A DNA stretch of 33,250 nucleotides from an uncultured Lachnospiraceae bacterium (GCA_944381635.1 CALWLY010000034.1:1-33250), one strand, 5' to 3'. Positions 16,258-25,463 are shown, numbered from the stretch's first letter. The notes: a model not told the origin generated them from the letters alone. Made by a program: numbers and translations.

Positions 16258-17388
16258 TTAGCTCTGAGAAGAAAGCACATTGCCCTCCGTCAAGGTAAAG
16301 GTCAAAAGGACATCCAATCTTCTCTCTACAAGCTCATAGACAAAAATATCCGGATCCTGCTCCTCAATCTGGGACTGCTCAAAGAAGCCGTTCCAGTGGG
16401 GCATGTAAGTGCTGCGGAAATTGGAGGCAAGCACAGGAGCCATTCCTCCCGCAAAAGAATCTCTCACCATAAAAAGCTTTCTCTCATCCGGCGAATCTGA
16501 CTGGTAAATCAGCGCTGTAGGGTCGTCCGCCTGAATCGTCTGCATGTTGTGAGTGTCATAGCCGGACACCAGATAATTCACATCTTCTCCGATATTTTCC
16601 ACATAATAATCTTTCAGCTTCATCATATTGGCAAGGTCATAGCCGGAAAAAGTATCCGGAGTAATGGTAAGCTCTTCCACTTCCGGCACTTCAATGCCCA
16701 ATTCTTTTAAAAGCGCCTTGGCTCCGATGTAGCCGCCCAGAGAATTCCAGTGAGTATCATAATGCCAATAGAGAGAATATTCATCCTTATAAGCATCCAT
16801 CTCCTCTTTGGGATAAACCACACGGATATCGGTGTTTGCCCGAAGGTAATCCACCAACTGTTCCACCCTTATGGTATCGCTTTTCTTTGTAATGTAATCG
16901 GGCATGTATTCTCCGTATACATTTTCCTTGTTGGGCGGAATAAACAAAACAAATTCGATATCCCTCTTGGAAAGGTATTCCTCCGCCTGAAGGAGATTGT
17001 TTTTGATCAGCTCCAGCTGATCGTCGGTGAAAAGATTTGTCCCTTTGTAATCTTCGATACAGTTTTCCGTCTCGTTTTTATAAAAAAGCCAGTTTTCCTT
17101 TCCAAGCACCACCTGGTCGGAAGCGGAATCCTTGAAAATCCGCAGATTCAGAATACTGTTTGCGGTGATCAGCTGATCGCGAAACGCCAGCCTGTCGTTA
17201 TAATAGCTTTCAAAGTCCGCAGGAAATGTACGATACGTATCTTTATTCAGCACCGGCTTTGCCGCAAGCTCACGATTTTCCGTATTTTCCTGGTTCAGCT
17301 GCGATTTCACTGCGGGATATATAAGCCTGGGGCCGATCAGCAGCAATGCAAAGCACAAAAACCAGGCTATCTGCATTTTTTTACTCAT
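16258..17388 (-). CDS. DHHW-family protein (AlgJ/AlgX-like O-acetylation partner)
   Basis: A membrane-anchored protein of the DHHW family, which accompanies MBOAT acetyltransferases in O-acetylation of cell-surface polymers. The 376 residues start with one membrane anchor (about 7-25) and continue as an extracytoplasmic SGNH-like domain. The hallmark His/Asp cluster is seen in YWHYDTHWNSLGGYIGAKAL, and MVRDSFAGGM carries the likely nucleophile Ser. An ATG with AGGAGGA ahead starts it 25 nt after the MBOAT stop, so the pair is co-transcribed. The polymer modified is unknown. Convergent with the AraC gene, only 27 nt apart and without a clear terminator. Confidence 0.88.
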   Translation of the reverse strand: MSKKMQIAWFLCFALLLIGPRLIYPAVKSQLNQENTENRELAAKPVLNKDTYRTFPADFESYYNDRLAFRDQLITANSILNLRIFKDSASDQVVLGKENWLFYKNETENCIEDYKGTNLFTDDQLELIKNNLLQAEEYLSKRDIEFVLFIPPNKENVYGEYMPDYITKKSDTIRVEQLVDYLRANTDIRVVYPKEEMDAYKDEYSLYWHYDTHWNSLGGYIGAKALLKELGIEVPEVEELTITPDTFSGYDLANMMKLKDYYVENIGEDVNYLVSGYDTHNMQTIQADDPTALIYQSDSPDERKLFMVRDSFAGGMAPVLASNFRSTYMPHWNGFFEQSQIEEQDPDIFVYELVERRLDVLLTFTLTEGNVLSSQS

Positions 17389-17413
17389 AGTTCCTCCTGT
17401 CCAAACAACCGTT

Positions 17414-18826
17414 TTAAAAGCCGAAATAGATAAATGCGTTATAGGTATTTCCTACCAGCAGCATCGTGGAATATGCCAGAATCAGCATACAGAATACCAT
17501 TTCCAGAACGCCGTATTTCAGCTTTTCCACACCGGGCCACACTTTTTTGACTATAGTCTGAATGATACCCGCTCCCAGAACACCCAAAACCGCAAAGAAC
17601 ACAGCCCTGTGACTGACAAGTTCCAGAATGGAATAGGTGGATGTGTTGTAAACCCACGGCATAAACATACGCTTTATGTAAGAGAGCGCCGGACGCAGAT
17701 CCGCCACACGGAAGATGACCCAGCCAAGCATGACAACCAGATTGGCATAAACATATTTCAATACCTTTGTCTTCTCCATCCACTTTCCAAAGCGGAAACG
17801 TTCTATGATGTTAAAGAATCCATGCCACAATCCCCAGAATACAAAGGCTGTGGTAGCTCCGTGCCAAAGTCCCGTTGCCAGGAACACAATGCCCAGATTT
17901 ACGATCCTTCTCACTTTTCCTTTCCGGTTGCCGCCAAGGGGAATATAGAGATATTCTCTGAACCATGCCCCCAGTGTGATGTGCCACCGTCTCCAGAACT
18001 CACTGATGGAACCAGAAAGGTAAGGATAGTCAAAGTTTTTGGGAATAGTAAATCCGAACATTTTTCCAAGGCCGATCGCCATATCGGAATAACCGGAAAA
18101 ATCATAGTAAATCTGGAGGGTATAGAAAATGGCCGCCACCCAGATCATACCGCTTGTGGTGTTGTTGATATCCAGCGCAAAGATCTGATCCACGCAAGCA
18201 CCAAGAGTATTGGCTAGAATCACTTTTTTCCCAAGTCCATAACAGAAAAGCCGGATGCCCTGCGCTGTCTTTTCCCAGTTAGTAGTACGGTTCGAAAGTT
18301 CTTCCACGCAGGTGTGATACTGAGCAATAGGCCCGGATATCAGTCTGGGGAAGAATGACAGATACAGCGCCAGCTTCAGCAGATTTTTCTGAGGCTGCGC
18401 TTTTTCCTTGTAAATATCAAATAAATAGGAAATTGCCTGGAACGTAAAGAAAGAAATACCGATGGGCAAAGCGATATCTCTCATGGCAAAATCCAGTCCG
18501 AACAGCCGGTTTAAAATCCGCAGAGAAAAATTAAAATACTTGTAATAACCTAAAATTCCCAGGTTTACGATAATGCCCGCTCCCAGAACCACCTTCATGG
18601 CCGTCCTGTTCTTCTCCGCTTTGTCCATTGCCAGACCAAAGGCATAGTTTATGGCGATGGATAAAAGCAGCAGAATAATATAAAACGGCTCGCCCCACGC
18701 ATAAAAAATCAGGCTGGCTATCAGCAGCAGCACATTCTGAACGGGAATTTTCTTACCGCACAGCCTGTGCGCCACAAACACAACCGGCAGAAAAATCCAC
18801 AAAAAAATCATTGAACTAAATACCAT
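17414..18826 (-). CDS. MBOAT-family O-acyltransferase (AlgI/PatA/DltB type)
   Basis: A polytopic membrane acyltransferase that passes acetyl groups across the membrane to a surface polysaccharide, working with the DHHW protein encoded next. About ten membrane helices are visible in 470 residues. The MBOAT core is clear: SFFPRLISGPIAQY, YYDFSGYSDMAIGLGKMFG, FWRRWHITLGAWFREYLYIP and the catalytic His in ATGLWHGATTAFVFWG. Start choice: an ATG at 18830-18832 is too close to AAGGAG (1 nt), while the ATG at 18824-18826, two codons in, has 7 nt. A TcdA-like gene lies 103 nt upstream on the same strand and is unlikely to be functionally linked. Confidence 0.93.
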   Translation of the reverse strand: MVFSSMIFLWIFLPVVFVAHRLCGKKIPVQNVLLLIASLIFYAWGEPFYIILLLLSIAINYAFGLAMDKAEKNRTAMKVVLGAGIIVNLGILGYYKYFNFSLRILNRLFGLDFAMRDIALPIGISFFTFQAISYLFDIYKEKAQPQKNLLKLALYLSFFPRLISGPIAQYHTCVEELSNRTTNWEKTAQGIRLFCYGLGKKVILANTLGACVDQIFALDINNTTSGMIWVAAIFYTLQIYYDFSGYSDMAIGLGKMFGFTIPKNFDYPYLSGSISEFWRRWHITLGAWFREYLYIPLGGNRKGKVRRIVNLGIVFLATGLWHGATTAFVFWGLWHGFFNIIERFRFGKWMEKTKVLKYVYANLVVMLGWVIFRVADLRPALSYIKRMFMPWVYNTSTYSILELVSHRAVFFAVLGVLGAGIIQTIVKKVWPGVEKLKYGVLEMVFCMLILAYSTMLLVGNTYNAFIYFGF

Positions 18827-18929
18827 GTCCATTCTCCTTATCGGTATACTATGACCGCGGATCTCCCCGCAGCCGGCAAAAACCGGAAATCGACGCCTCT
18901 ATGAGCTTCTTTCTTTTTCCTGCCTTCGC

Positions 18930-19676
18930 CTACTTTCTCTTATTCTCCTCTGTCAGCCTGACGCCGCACAGATCTCTCACCACTTCCCCGGCTGCAATCA
19001 GCCCTGCTACGGAAGGAACAAACGCCAGACTTCCCGGCACGCTCCGGCGTCCTTGTCTTTCTTCCGGAGCAAGCAGCTCTTCCGCCGGTTTTCTGGCCTC
19101 TTCTGTGGAATAAACCACTTTCAGTTTTTTTATCCCCCTGGCCTTCAGCTCTTTTCTCATCACTCTGGCAAGAGGACAGACGCTTGTCTTATAAATATCT
19201 GTCACTACAAACCGGGACGGATCCAGCTTGTTGCCCGCTCCCATACTGCTTATGATAGGCGTTCCCGCCTTATCCGCCTGCATTACAAGCTCGATTTTAG
19301 CTGTGACTGTGTCGATAGCGTCTACGATATAATCATACTTTGTAAAGTCAAACTCCCCTGCATTTTCGGGAAGATAAAAACACTCTCTCGTCTCCACTTT
19401 TGCCTCAGGATTGATAGACAGAATTCTTTCCTTCATCACCTGGGTCTTAAATTTACCCACCGTGTCGGAAAGAGCGATGATCTGACGATTGATATTGGAA
19501 AGCGCCACTCTGTCTTTATCCACAAGCAAAAATTCTCCCACGCCGCTTCTGGCCAGCGCCTCAACCACATATCCGCCCACGCCGCCTACGCCGAAAACAG
19601 CCACTTTCGCCGCCGCAAGCCTATCTATTCCTTCCTCACCGAGCAAAAGTGCACTCCGGACAAATCTCTCCTGCAT
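18930..19676 (-). CDS. tcdA: tRNA threonylcarbamoyladenosine dehydratase (TcdA-like, E1/ThiF fold)
   Basis: TcdA cyclises the t6A37 modification of ANN-decoding tRNAs to ct6A using ATP. The 248-residue protein shows the nucleotide-binding VAVFGVGGVGGYVVEAL (about residues 24-40), LVDKDRVALSNINRQ, DAIDTVTAKI and, in the C-terminal half, VCPLARVMRKELKARG, which is typical of the TcdA subgroup rather than of ThiF or MoeB. The start ATG at 19674-19676 has AGGAGGA ahead; the frame extends to 19772 but those codons lack a site and look non-coding. The neighbours give no functional link. Confidence 0.88.
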   Translation of the reverse strand: MQERFVRSALLLGEEGIDRLAAAKVAVFGVGGVGGYVVEALARSGVGEFLLVDKDRVALSNINRQIIALSDTVGKFKTQVMKERILSINPEAKVETRECFYLPENAGEFDFTKYDYIVDAIDTVTAKIELVMQADKAGTPIISSMGAGNKLDPSRFVVTDIYKTSVCPLARVMRKELKARGIKKLKVVYSTEEARKPAEELLAPEERQGRRSVPGSLAFVPSVAGLIAAGEVVRDLCGVRLTEENKRK

Positions 19677-19904
19677 AAATTCCTCCTGTTCCTGTATACA
19701 GCCTCCTTTTGACAGACATTTTTCCCTGTTCATGGTATACTTATGATGCAGCGTCGGTGTACAGGGGAACAATACGCCTCCTGTATGACGCTATGTTTGG
19801 AAACTGCATTTTTTCCAGTATAGCACGTTTTAAAAAATGAAAAAAGTCTTTCTGTTTGTTTTATAGAAAGGCTGTCAAAACTGTAGAAAACAGGAGGATG
19901 ATTC
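19677..19904. other. Divergent region between tcdA and amidohydrolase genes
   Basis: 228 nt holding promoters for both directions. A small stem (AGTCTTTCT / AGAAAGGCT, about 19846-19874) lies 30 nt ahead of the amidohydrolase start, whose ribosome site is AACAGGAGGA. No convincing -35/-10 pair or RNA element is seen. Confidence 0.3.
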
Positions 19905-21608
19905 ATGAAAAAAACTTTATACTATAACGGTCCCATTATCACAATGGAAGAAGATTGCTCAAAACCGGACGGCGATGTCTGTCTTAAAGATGCCGGGGTA
20001 CTGGTACAGGATGGCCGCATCGTCTTCTGCGGTCCCCTTTCACAAGCTCTCAAAGAAGCCGGAAACGATGCAGACCTGTTTGATTTGCAGGGTCACACAC
20101 TTCTTCCCGCTTTTCTTGACGCCCACAGCCATTTCACCAGCTACGCCAACTCTCTTCTGCAGATTTCCCTGGACGAATGTTCTTCCATCCAGGAACTTCA
20201 GGGGCGCATAAAAACTTATATCCAAGAAAAGAAAATTCCTAAAGGAAAATGCCTGACCGGAAGAGGCTATGATCACAACCAGCTAAACGAACACCGCCAC
20301 CCTACCAAGGAGGAACTGGACATGGTAAGCCCGGAAAATCCCCTGGTGATTTCTCATCAGTCCGGTCACATGGGCGTTTTCAATTCTGCCGCTCTCCGGC
20401 TTTTTCACATTACGGAAAACACACCTGCGCCGGCAGGAGGCACCATCGAAAAGAAGAACGGAGTGCTGACAGGCTATCTGGAAGAAAATGCTTTTATGGA
20501 TTACCTGCAGAAGCTGCCCTCCGCCTCTTTCGAAGAATTCCTGGAAGCCTTTCGCGTTGCCCAGAAGCGCTACGCCTCCTATGGCATCAGTACCGTGCAG
20601 GAAGGCATGGTGGTTCCTTCCATGATTCCTTTTCTGAAAGCGTTGCAGAAAGAAAAGCTGCTTCAGCTGGACCTTGTGGCCTATCCCATGGCCCAGGCTG
20701 CCGACGGCATTCTGCCGGAATTCAAAGAGGAAATCAAGACCTACAACGACCACCTGAAAATAGGCGGTCTGAAAATTTTTCTGGACGGCTCCCCTCAGGG
20801 ACGCACCGCCTGGATGAGAGAGCCTTACCTTCCGGAATCCAATGATAAAAATTTCTCTGACAACGAAAAGATGCCTGCTTATCCCGCGGACAATTCAGAC
20901 TCTGCCAGCGAGAAAGAAAATTACGGATATCGAGGCTACAATACGTTAAGCGACGAAGAAGTTTATACTTTATGCAAGAAAGCTGTGACCGAAAATTTGC
21001 AGATTCTGGCTCACTGCAACGGCGACGCCGCCTGTGAGCAGTATCTGAATGCTTTTCAGAAATTGAAAGAGGAAGGCTATGACATTGCCTCCATACGCCC
21101 TGTCATTGTCCACGCCCAACTGATTGGAAAAGACCAGCTTGAAAGAGCAGCCTCTCTTGGCCTTATTCCCTCTTTCTTTGTGGCGCACACTTACTACTGG
21201 GGAGATACCCACATCCGCAACTTCGGCCGCAAGAGAGCCTCCCGCATCAGTCCTGCCAGAGAGGCACTGGAACTTGGCATGCCCTTTACGTTCCATCAGG
21301 ATTCCCCTGTCATAGAACCGGATATGCTCAAAACTATCTGGTGCGCGGTAAACCGCCGGACAAGAAACGGCATCACCCTTGGCAGCGAGCAGTCTGTCTC
21401 CGTTTTTGATTCTCTCAAAGCAGTCACGATAAACGCGGCTCACCAGTATTTTGAGGAAAAAGAAAAAGGCAGCATCCGAAAAGGAAAATCTGCCGATTTT
21501 GTGATTCTTGATAAAAATCCTCTGGAAGTTTCCCCGGAAGAACTTGACCGCATCCGGGTGCTGACTACCATCAAAGAGGATCAGATTTTATTCGATGCCC
21601 GGGTCTGA
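19905..21608 (+). CDS. YtcJ-type amidohydrolase (amidohydrolase family 3)
   Basis: A metal-dependent hydrolase of the TIM-barrel amidohydrolase superfamily, close to YtcJ; substrates of these proteins are mostly unknown. The 567 residues begin with the small beta domain, followed by the metal-binding AFLDAHSHF (about residue 70), SHQSGHMGVFNSAAL, KIFLDGSPQGRTAWM, ILAHCNGDAACEQ and IVHAQLIGKDQLERA. FHQDSPVIEPDM carries the last metal-ligand Asp and a C-terminal beta strand (GKSADFVILDKNPL) closes the fold. No signal peptide. The ATG has AGGAGGA ahead. Its 3' end overlaps the glycerate kinase gene on the other strand by 21 nt. Confidence 0.9.
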   Translation: MKKTLYYNGPIITMEEDCSKPDGDVCLKDAGVLVQDGRIVFCGPLSQALKEAGNDADLFDLQGHTLLPAFLDAHSHFTSYANSLLQISLDECSSIQELQGRIKTYIQEKKIPKGKCLTGRGYDHNQLNEHRHPTKEELDMVSPENPLVISHQSGHMGVFNSAALRLFHITENTPAPAGGTIEKKNGVLTGYLEENAFMDYLQKLPSASFEEFLEAFRVAQKRYASYGISTVQEGMVVPSMIPFLKALQKEKLLQLDLVAYPMAQAADGILPEFKEEIKTYNDHLKIGGLKIFLDGSPQGRTAWMREPYLPESNDKNFSDNEKMPAYPADNSDSASEKENYGYRGYNTLSDEEVYTLCKKAVTENLQILAHCNGDAACEQYLNAFQKLKEEGYDIASIRPVIVHAQLIGKDQLERAASLGLIPSFFVAHTYYWGDTHIRNFGRKRASRISPAREALELGMPFTFHQDSPVIEPDMLKTIWCAVNRRTRNGITLGSEQSVSVFDSLKAVTINAAHQYFEEKEKGSIRKGKSADFVILDKNPLEVSPEELDRIRVLTTIKEDQILFDARV

Positions 21609-22766
21609 CCCATACGCCGAGCATCTGTGCAGCAGCCGGAAAACCTGATAAACGCTTCGGTACAGATTTTGCCGGGCCGTTTCTTTTTCCATAGCTTCCT
21701 GCAGGGTGCAGGGACCCGGCACAATAGAAAAAATTCCATCAAAAAGGTCACTGGCAGCCTCACCGCAGTCTCTGCTGTTTCCGGTAAAAGCCAGAGTCGG
21801 ACAGCCGCATTTTCCAGCAAGCTCTGCGATCCCTGCCGGACCTTTTCCCATGGAAGTCTGCACGTCCAGACTTCCCTCTCCGGTTACCACCCAGTCTGCC
21901 TCCCGAAACAGTTCTTCCAGTCCACCCATTTTTGTCAAAAGGCGGATACCGGATTCCATTTCTCCATGCAAAAAAGCAAAGACAGCAAAGCCAAGTCCGC
22001 CTGCCGCCCCGCTTCCGGGAAGCTGGCTGTATTTTCTGCCGGTTTCTTTCTCCGCCAGAGCTGCAAATCTGAAAAGCCCTTCATCCATCCTTTTTATCAT
22101 GGGAGCATCTGCTCCCTTCTGCGGCCCGAACACCGCAGAGCTTCCGTTTTCTCCACAGAGAGGATTGTTCACATCGCAGGCTGCCAGAAAACTTACGTCC
22201 GAAAGCCTGGGGTCCATTCCGCTTTTATCAATGGCCGCCATGCGCATCATATCCTTTCCGAACATTCCGCACTCTTTTCCGCTCTCATCCAGAAAACGCA
22301 CTCCCAGCGCCTGCAGCATTCCCATTCCGCCGTCGTTGGTCGCACTGCCTCCAAGCCCCAGAATCACCTTCCGACAGCCTTTGTCCAAAGCCGCCAGAAT
22401 TATTTCTCCCACGCCAAAACTTGTGGTATTCTCCGGATTTCTTTCCTCCTGCAAAACAAGAGGAAGACCCGCTGCCTGCGCCATCTCTATCACAGCCAGC
22501 TTCTCTTCTTCTACAAAGCCATACTCCGCAGTGACCGTTCTTCCGAGAGGGCCTGTCACCGTGATTTTTTCTCTGGAAACTTCTTTCCCTTCCCGCTTCT
22601 TGGCATAAAGAAAGGCGTCCACCGTTCCCTCTCCGCCATCCGCTATGGGACACACCGTCACATCGGCGCACGGCACCGCATCCTGCACGGCCTTTCTGAC
22701 AATTTCCCCTGCTTCCCGTGAAGTCAGGCTTCCTTTGAACGAATCCATCGCTGCTGCAACCTTCAT
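21588..22766 (-). CDS. Glycerate kinase (GarK/GlxK family)
   Basis: Phosphorylates glycerate with ATP, feeding it into glycolysis; usually the product is 2-phosphoglycerate in this family. The 392 residues show the N-terminal AMDSFKGSLTS, ADGGEGTVDAF, GLGGSATNDGGMGMLQALG, CDVNNPLCGENGS and VTGEGSLDVQTSMGKGPAG, all hallmark segments of the GlxK fold. An ATG with AAGGAAG ahead begins it. It converges with the amidohydrolase gene and the two coding ends overlap by 21 nt, so each stop codon lies inside the other gene. No glycerate transporter or glyoxylate gene lies nearby. Confidence 0.94.
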   Translation of the reverse strand: MKVAAAMDSFKGSLTSREAGEIVRKAVQDAVPCADVTVCPIADGGEGTVDAFLYAKKREGKEVSREKITVTGPLGRTVTAEYGFVEEEKLAVIEMAQAAGLPLVLQEERNPENTTSFGVGEIILAALDKGCRKVILGLGGSATNDGGMGMLQALGVRFLDESGKECGMFGKDMMRMAAIDKSGMDPRLSDVSFLAACDVNNPLCGENGSSAVFGPQKGADAPMIKRMDEGLFRFAALAEKETGRKYSQLPGSGAAGGLGFAVFAFLHGEMESGIRLLTKMGGLEELFREADWVVTGEGSLDVQTSMGKGPAGIAELAGKCGCPTLAFTGNSRDCGEAASDLFDGIFSIVPGPCTLQEAMEKETARQNLYRSVYQVFRLLHRCSAYGSDPGIE

Positions 22767-22847
22767 AAGCGCTTCCTTTCCCGAATGCCAATCGTATCGT
22801 CATATCAGAATTGTCACGGAAACATCCGTGGGCTAAACCGGTATTTC

Positions 22848-23300
22848 TCAGTATCCGATTGTCTTTAAAAATGCTTCCAACCCTTCCATAATATCCTGAT
22901 AGGTCACATCGAAGTTTCCTGTATACCAGGGGTCTGCAATATCTCTGGGATTATCCGAAAAATCCAGAAGACGATGCACCTTTTTTTCCGGGTCCTGTTT
23001 TAAAATCCGAAGCATATTTCGAATGTTCCATTCATCCATTCCCAGTAAGTAGTCATATTTATCATAGTCGTCCCTGCGAAGCTGAACCGCATACTTTCCT
23101 GCCGTGGAAATCCCATACTGCGCCAGCTTATTTCTGGTGCCGTAATGAACCGGATTTCCAATCTCCTCCGTACTGGTAGCTGCAGAGGCGATGTAGAAAT
23201 CATCGGCAACACCGCGCTTTTGTACTATGTCTTTTAATAAAAATTCTGCCATTGGACTGCGGCAGATGTTGCCGTGGCAGATAAATAAAACTTTTAGCAT
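22848..23300 (-). CDS. Low-molecular-weight protein tyrosine phosphatase
   Basis: A 150-residue cytosolic phosphotyrosine phosphatase. The P-loop is at the N-terminus (FICHGNICRSPMAEF, with Cys8, Arg14 and Ser15) and the general-acid Asp is in DPWYTGNFD near the C-terminus; YDYLLGMDEWN and RDIADPW are also family-typical. The start is the ATG at 23298-23300; the only ribosome site is a weak AAAGGT about 12 nt ahead. The open frame continues to 23441 but that part is Lys-rich and unlike the family. It is the last core gene before the accessory island, whose first repeats begin just upstream of its start. Confidence 0.92.
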   Translation of the reverse strand: MLKVLFICHGNICRSPMAEFLLKDIVQKRGVADDFYIASAATSTEEIGNPVHYGTRNKLAQYGISTAGKYAVQLRRDDYDKYDYLLGMDEWNIRNMLRILKQDPEKKVHRLLDFSDNPRDIADPWYTGNFDVTYQDIMEGLEAFLKTIGY

Positions 23301-23332
23301 AATTTTTTCGTACCTTTCTTTGCCATGTTTTG

Positions 23333-23488
23333 CCTTGATTTGCTTGGTTTTTCCTTGATTTGAAAGGCTTTTTCGTATCATTGGAAAATCGGTAATTTGG
23401 CATAGAATGGCATAGTTTTTTATAATTTGGACTGCATTCATGATACGCTTAATGATAAAATCATGATAAACATGATAAATCGTATCAT
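23333..23488. repeat. Short repeat cluster at the island edge (possible integrase arm sites)
   Basis: ATGATAAA occurs three times close together (23452-23459, 23463-23470, 23472-23479). An inverted pair ATGATACG (23440-23447) / CGTATCAT (23481-23488) encloses them, and CGTATCATT occurs again at 23374-23382. CCTTGATTTG is repeated 20 bp apart (23333-23342, 23353-23362). The cluster lies between the phosphatase gene and the 3' end of the integrase remnant, where an attachment site and integrase or excisionase arm sites are expected. Confidence 0.45.
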
Positions 23489-23533
23489 TACAGTTATTCT
23501 CTGTTTTGTAGGGGTTATGGAGTTTGTTTTAAA

Positions 23534-24700
23534 TTATAGACATTTTTCCATTTCATCTCTTGCATCTTCAAAACTCATATGAGTATAAACATCCAGTGTC
23601 ACACCTATTTCAGAATGCCCCATCAGATATTGTAACATCTTAGGATTCATACCAGCTAATGCCATATTCGTACAATAGGTATGTCTGCAAACATGTGGTG
23701 TTACCCTCGGTATCTGTTCTCTGCAAATCTTATTATATTTTTCACAGATATAATCAAAATACTTCTGCCAATGTAATGAACCATCGGCATTCCATTCTTG
23801 TCCAGATATAAGAATCCAACATACTTTCCTACCATTGGTTCCTTCTTCGGAGCCCTGCGATTTTTAAGAATCGTTTGAAAGCACTCATATACATCCGGTG
23901 TCATCAGCAACACTCGTTTACCATAGTTTGTTTTCGTCGGCTCAATGATATATTCCATATCAGAAAGTCGCTGCAATTGATGATTGTAGTTCGCTCTTTC
24001 ATGTCAATATCATGAATCGTCAAACCACAGAATTCTGAAATTCTCATTCCAGTCTTAAATAAGATGTAAATACCCTCGTAATACTTTGAAAAATGCGGGT
24101 CGTCTTTTACAAACTTCAGTAATGCCCTCTCCTGCTTTTTTGTAATCGCTTCTCTGCAAATAGAATCGTTGATAATAACTGTTGCCAATTGAAACTCAAA
24201 TGGATTCTTCAACAACACATCATCATCAACTGCCATCTGGAATGCCGGACGGAGAACACCTCGGATTGTATGGATAGAACTATACCCACACCCACTCTTC
24301 TGCATCTGAATCAGCCACAGTTTAGCATCAGAGATACGAATGTCACTTATTTTACGACTTCCGAACTCTTCTTTCTTTAGAACATTCACAACTGTTTTAT
24401 AACCAGCCTGCGTAGATTTACGCCCCGGTCTTCATACCGATATAACATTCTACCAAATCTAGAACTGTAAAGCTACTTTCAGAGCTTCTTTTGTAAGTTT
24501 TCAATCTGCACTCGCAGCGCTACACAATCCCTTTTGCCTAACGGAAGTTTGTCTTTTGGTTCCAGTTGCCAACTGTAGATTGCTTTCTGTTTACCATTTT
24601 TACCATTTTCATAGTATGTGTAACGGTATCTATCATCTTTGCATTGGCTCTCCCCTTCTCTTAAAAGTCGGTTCCTGTGGTCTCTTCTTTCTGTCTTCAC
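23534..24700 (-). pseudogene. Tn916-type tyrosine integrase, frameshifted
   Basis: A site-specific recombinase related to Tn916 Int. The N-terminal arm-binding domain (RRDHRNRLLREGESQCKDDR, then YSWQLEPKDKLPLGKRDC) is at 24480-24700. The core-binding domain lies at about 23990-24400 and the catalytic domain downstream of it. Catalytic residues remain readable: Arg in FKTGMRISEFCGL, HVCRHTYCTNMA, GHSEIGVTLDVYTH with the nucleophile Tyr, and an intact end (EMEKCL, stop at 23534-23536). The frame changes at least four times, near 24483, 24420, 23985 and 23808, so no full protein can be made. It marks the left end of a decayed integrative element. Confidence 0.88.
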
Positions 24701-24801
24701 AGAAATTTCCTCCTTGAAATAGGAGAAGCCTCTGCCATAGCTTACTGTTAATATACCATGAAAGAGGCTTGGTTTCTATGGGAAATATAGTTTTTATATT
24801 C

Positions 24802-25035
24802 TTATTCAACATAATCCCAATATTCCTCTGGAAATCTAACAAATGTTTTCTTTTTAAGTGTATCTAGCACTGCTAGAACAAACAGCTTTCTCGTTCGAGT
24901 TGTAGCTACATAAAACGTTCGTATTTCTTCTGAATCTATAGGTTTCGTATTAATCGCATTACAAGTGAGTTTACCACCTGTGTTCAGAACCAACATAACA
25001 GCATCAAATGTACAGCCTTTTACCGCATGTATTAT
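24802..25035 (-). pseudogene. C-terminal stub of a UvrD-like helicase
   Basis: About 77 codons read HAVKGCTFDAVMLVL and then IRTFYVATTRTRKLFVLAV, which match motifs V and VI of UvrD/PcrA-type helicases (the Arg in ATTRTRK being the arginine finger). Nothing upstream continues the helicase: a stop lies at 25036-25038 and no related frame follows. It is probably the tail of a defence or mobile-element helicase lost by deletion. The stop codon is at 24802-24804. Confidence 0.7.
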
Positions 25036-25463
25036 TTATTCTCCTACTTTTCAGGTGGGGACGGATTCCTCTAATTTCAACGATGTCTTTTTTGAATTTT
25101 TTATCTTTTATTAAAAATGTATAAAAAGAAAAAGGCCTTAATCAACCAACTTTTTTGTCAGTCAATCAAAGCATTTCAGATTTTCTTCTCGTTATTCTGT
25201 TGTTAATAATCTCAGAGCAAGTTCCACCGCGTGATACGAAAACTTTCAAGAGCAAGATTCACCATGAGGTTCGAAAACTTATTCCATAGTTTTCTTCCAC
25301 ACGAACTTGCAATGGACTTTCAATCCCCTTATCCATGAAAATTACTGTTATTGCTTTGGTTCCTTACGTCACAGTCTTGCAAGCAAGGGATTTTTTCAAT
25401 TGCACTATGGTTTAAAATCCATTTCGTGCTATAATCAAAGTATCTTTTCACGGAGGATAAAAT
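25036..25463. other. AT-rich intergenic stretch before the Sau3AI-like gene
   Basis: About 430 nt without a recognisable gene. It holds an imperfect 29-nt direct repeat (25217-25245 and 25252-25280, 35-nt step, ending CGAAAACTT in both). A consensus extended -10 box follows (TGCTATAAT; TATAAT at 25430-25435, no clear -35) 28 nt ahead of the nuclease ATG. The rest is A/T-rich with no clear structure. Confidence 0.45.
25427..25435 (+). promoter_or_regulatory. Extended -10 promoter of the nuclease operon
   Basis: TGCTATAAT, a TGn-extended consensus -10 box, 28 nt ahead of the Sau3AI-like start. No GATC site lies within the 100 nt before the gene, unlike the methyltransferase promoter. Confidence 0.55.

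Noticed and set aside
21627-22721. Long plus-strand open frames (up to 364 codons) across the glycerate kinase gene
   Set aside because: They are antisense to a gene with all its family motifs; composition is Ser/Pro/His-rich and no ribosome site is present.
22815-22830. Hairpin CACGGA/TCCGTG after the phosphatase gene considered as a terminator
   Set aside because: The stem is 6 bp and no T run follows on the minus strand.
25217-25280. Repeat pair considered as a CRISPR array
   Set aside because: Only two imperfect copies with a 6-nt gap, and no cas gene in the window.
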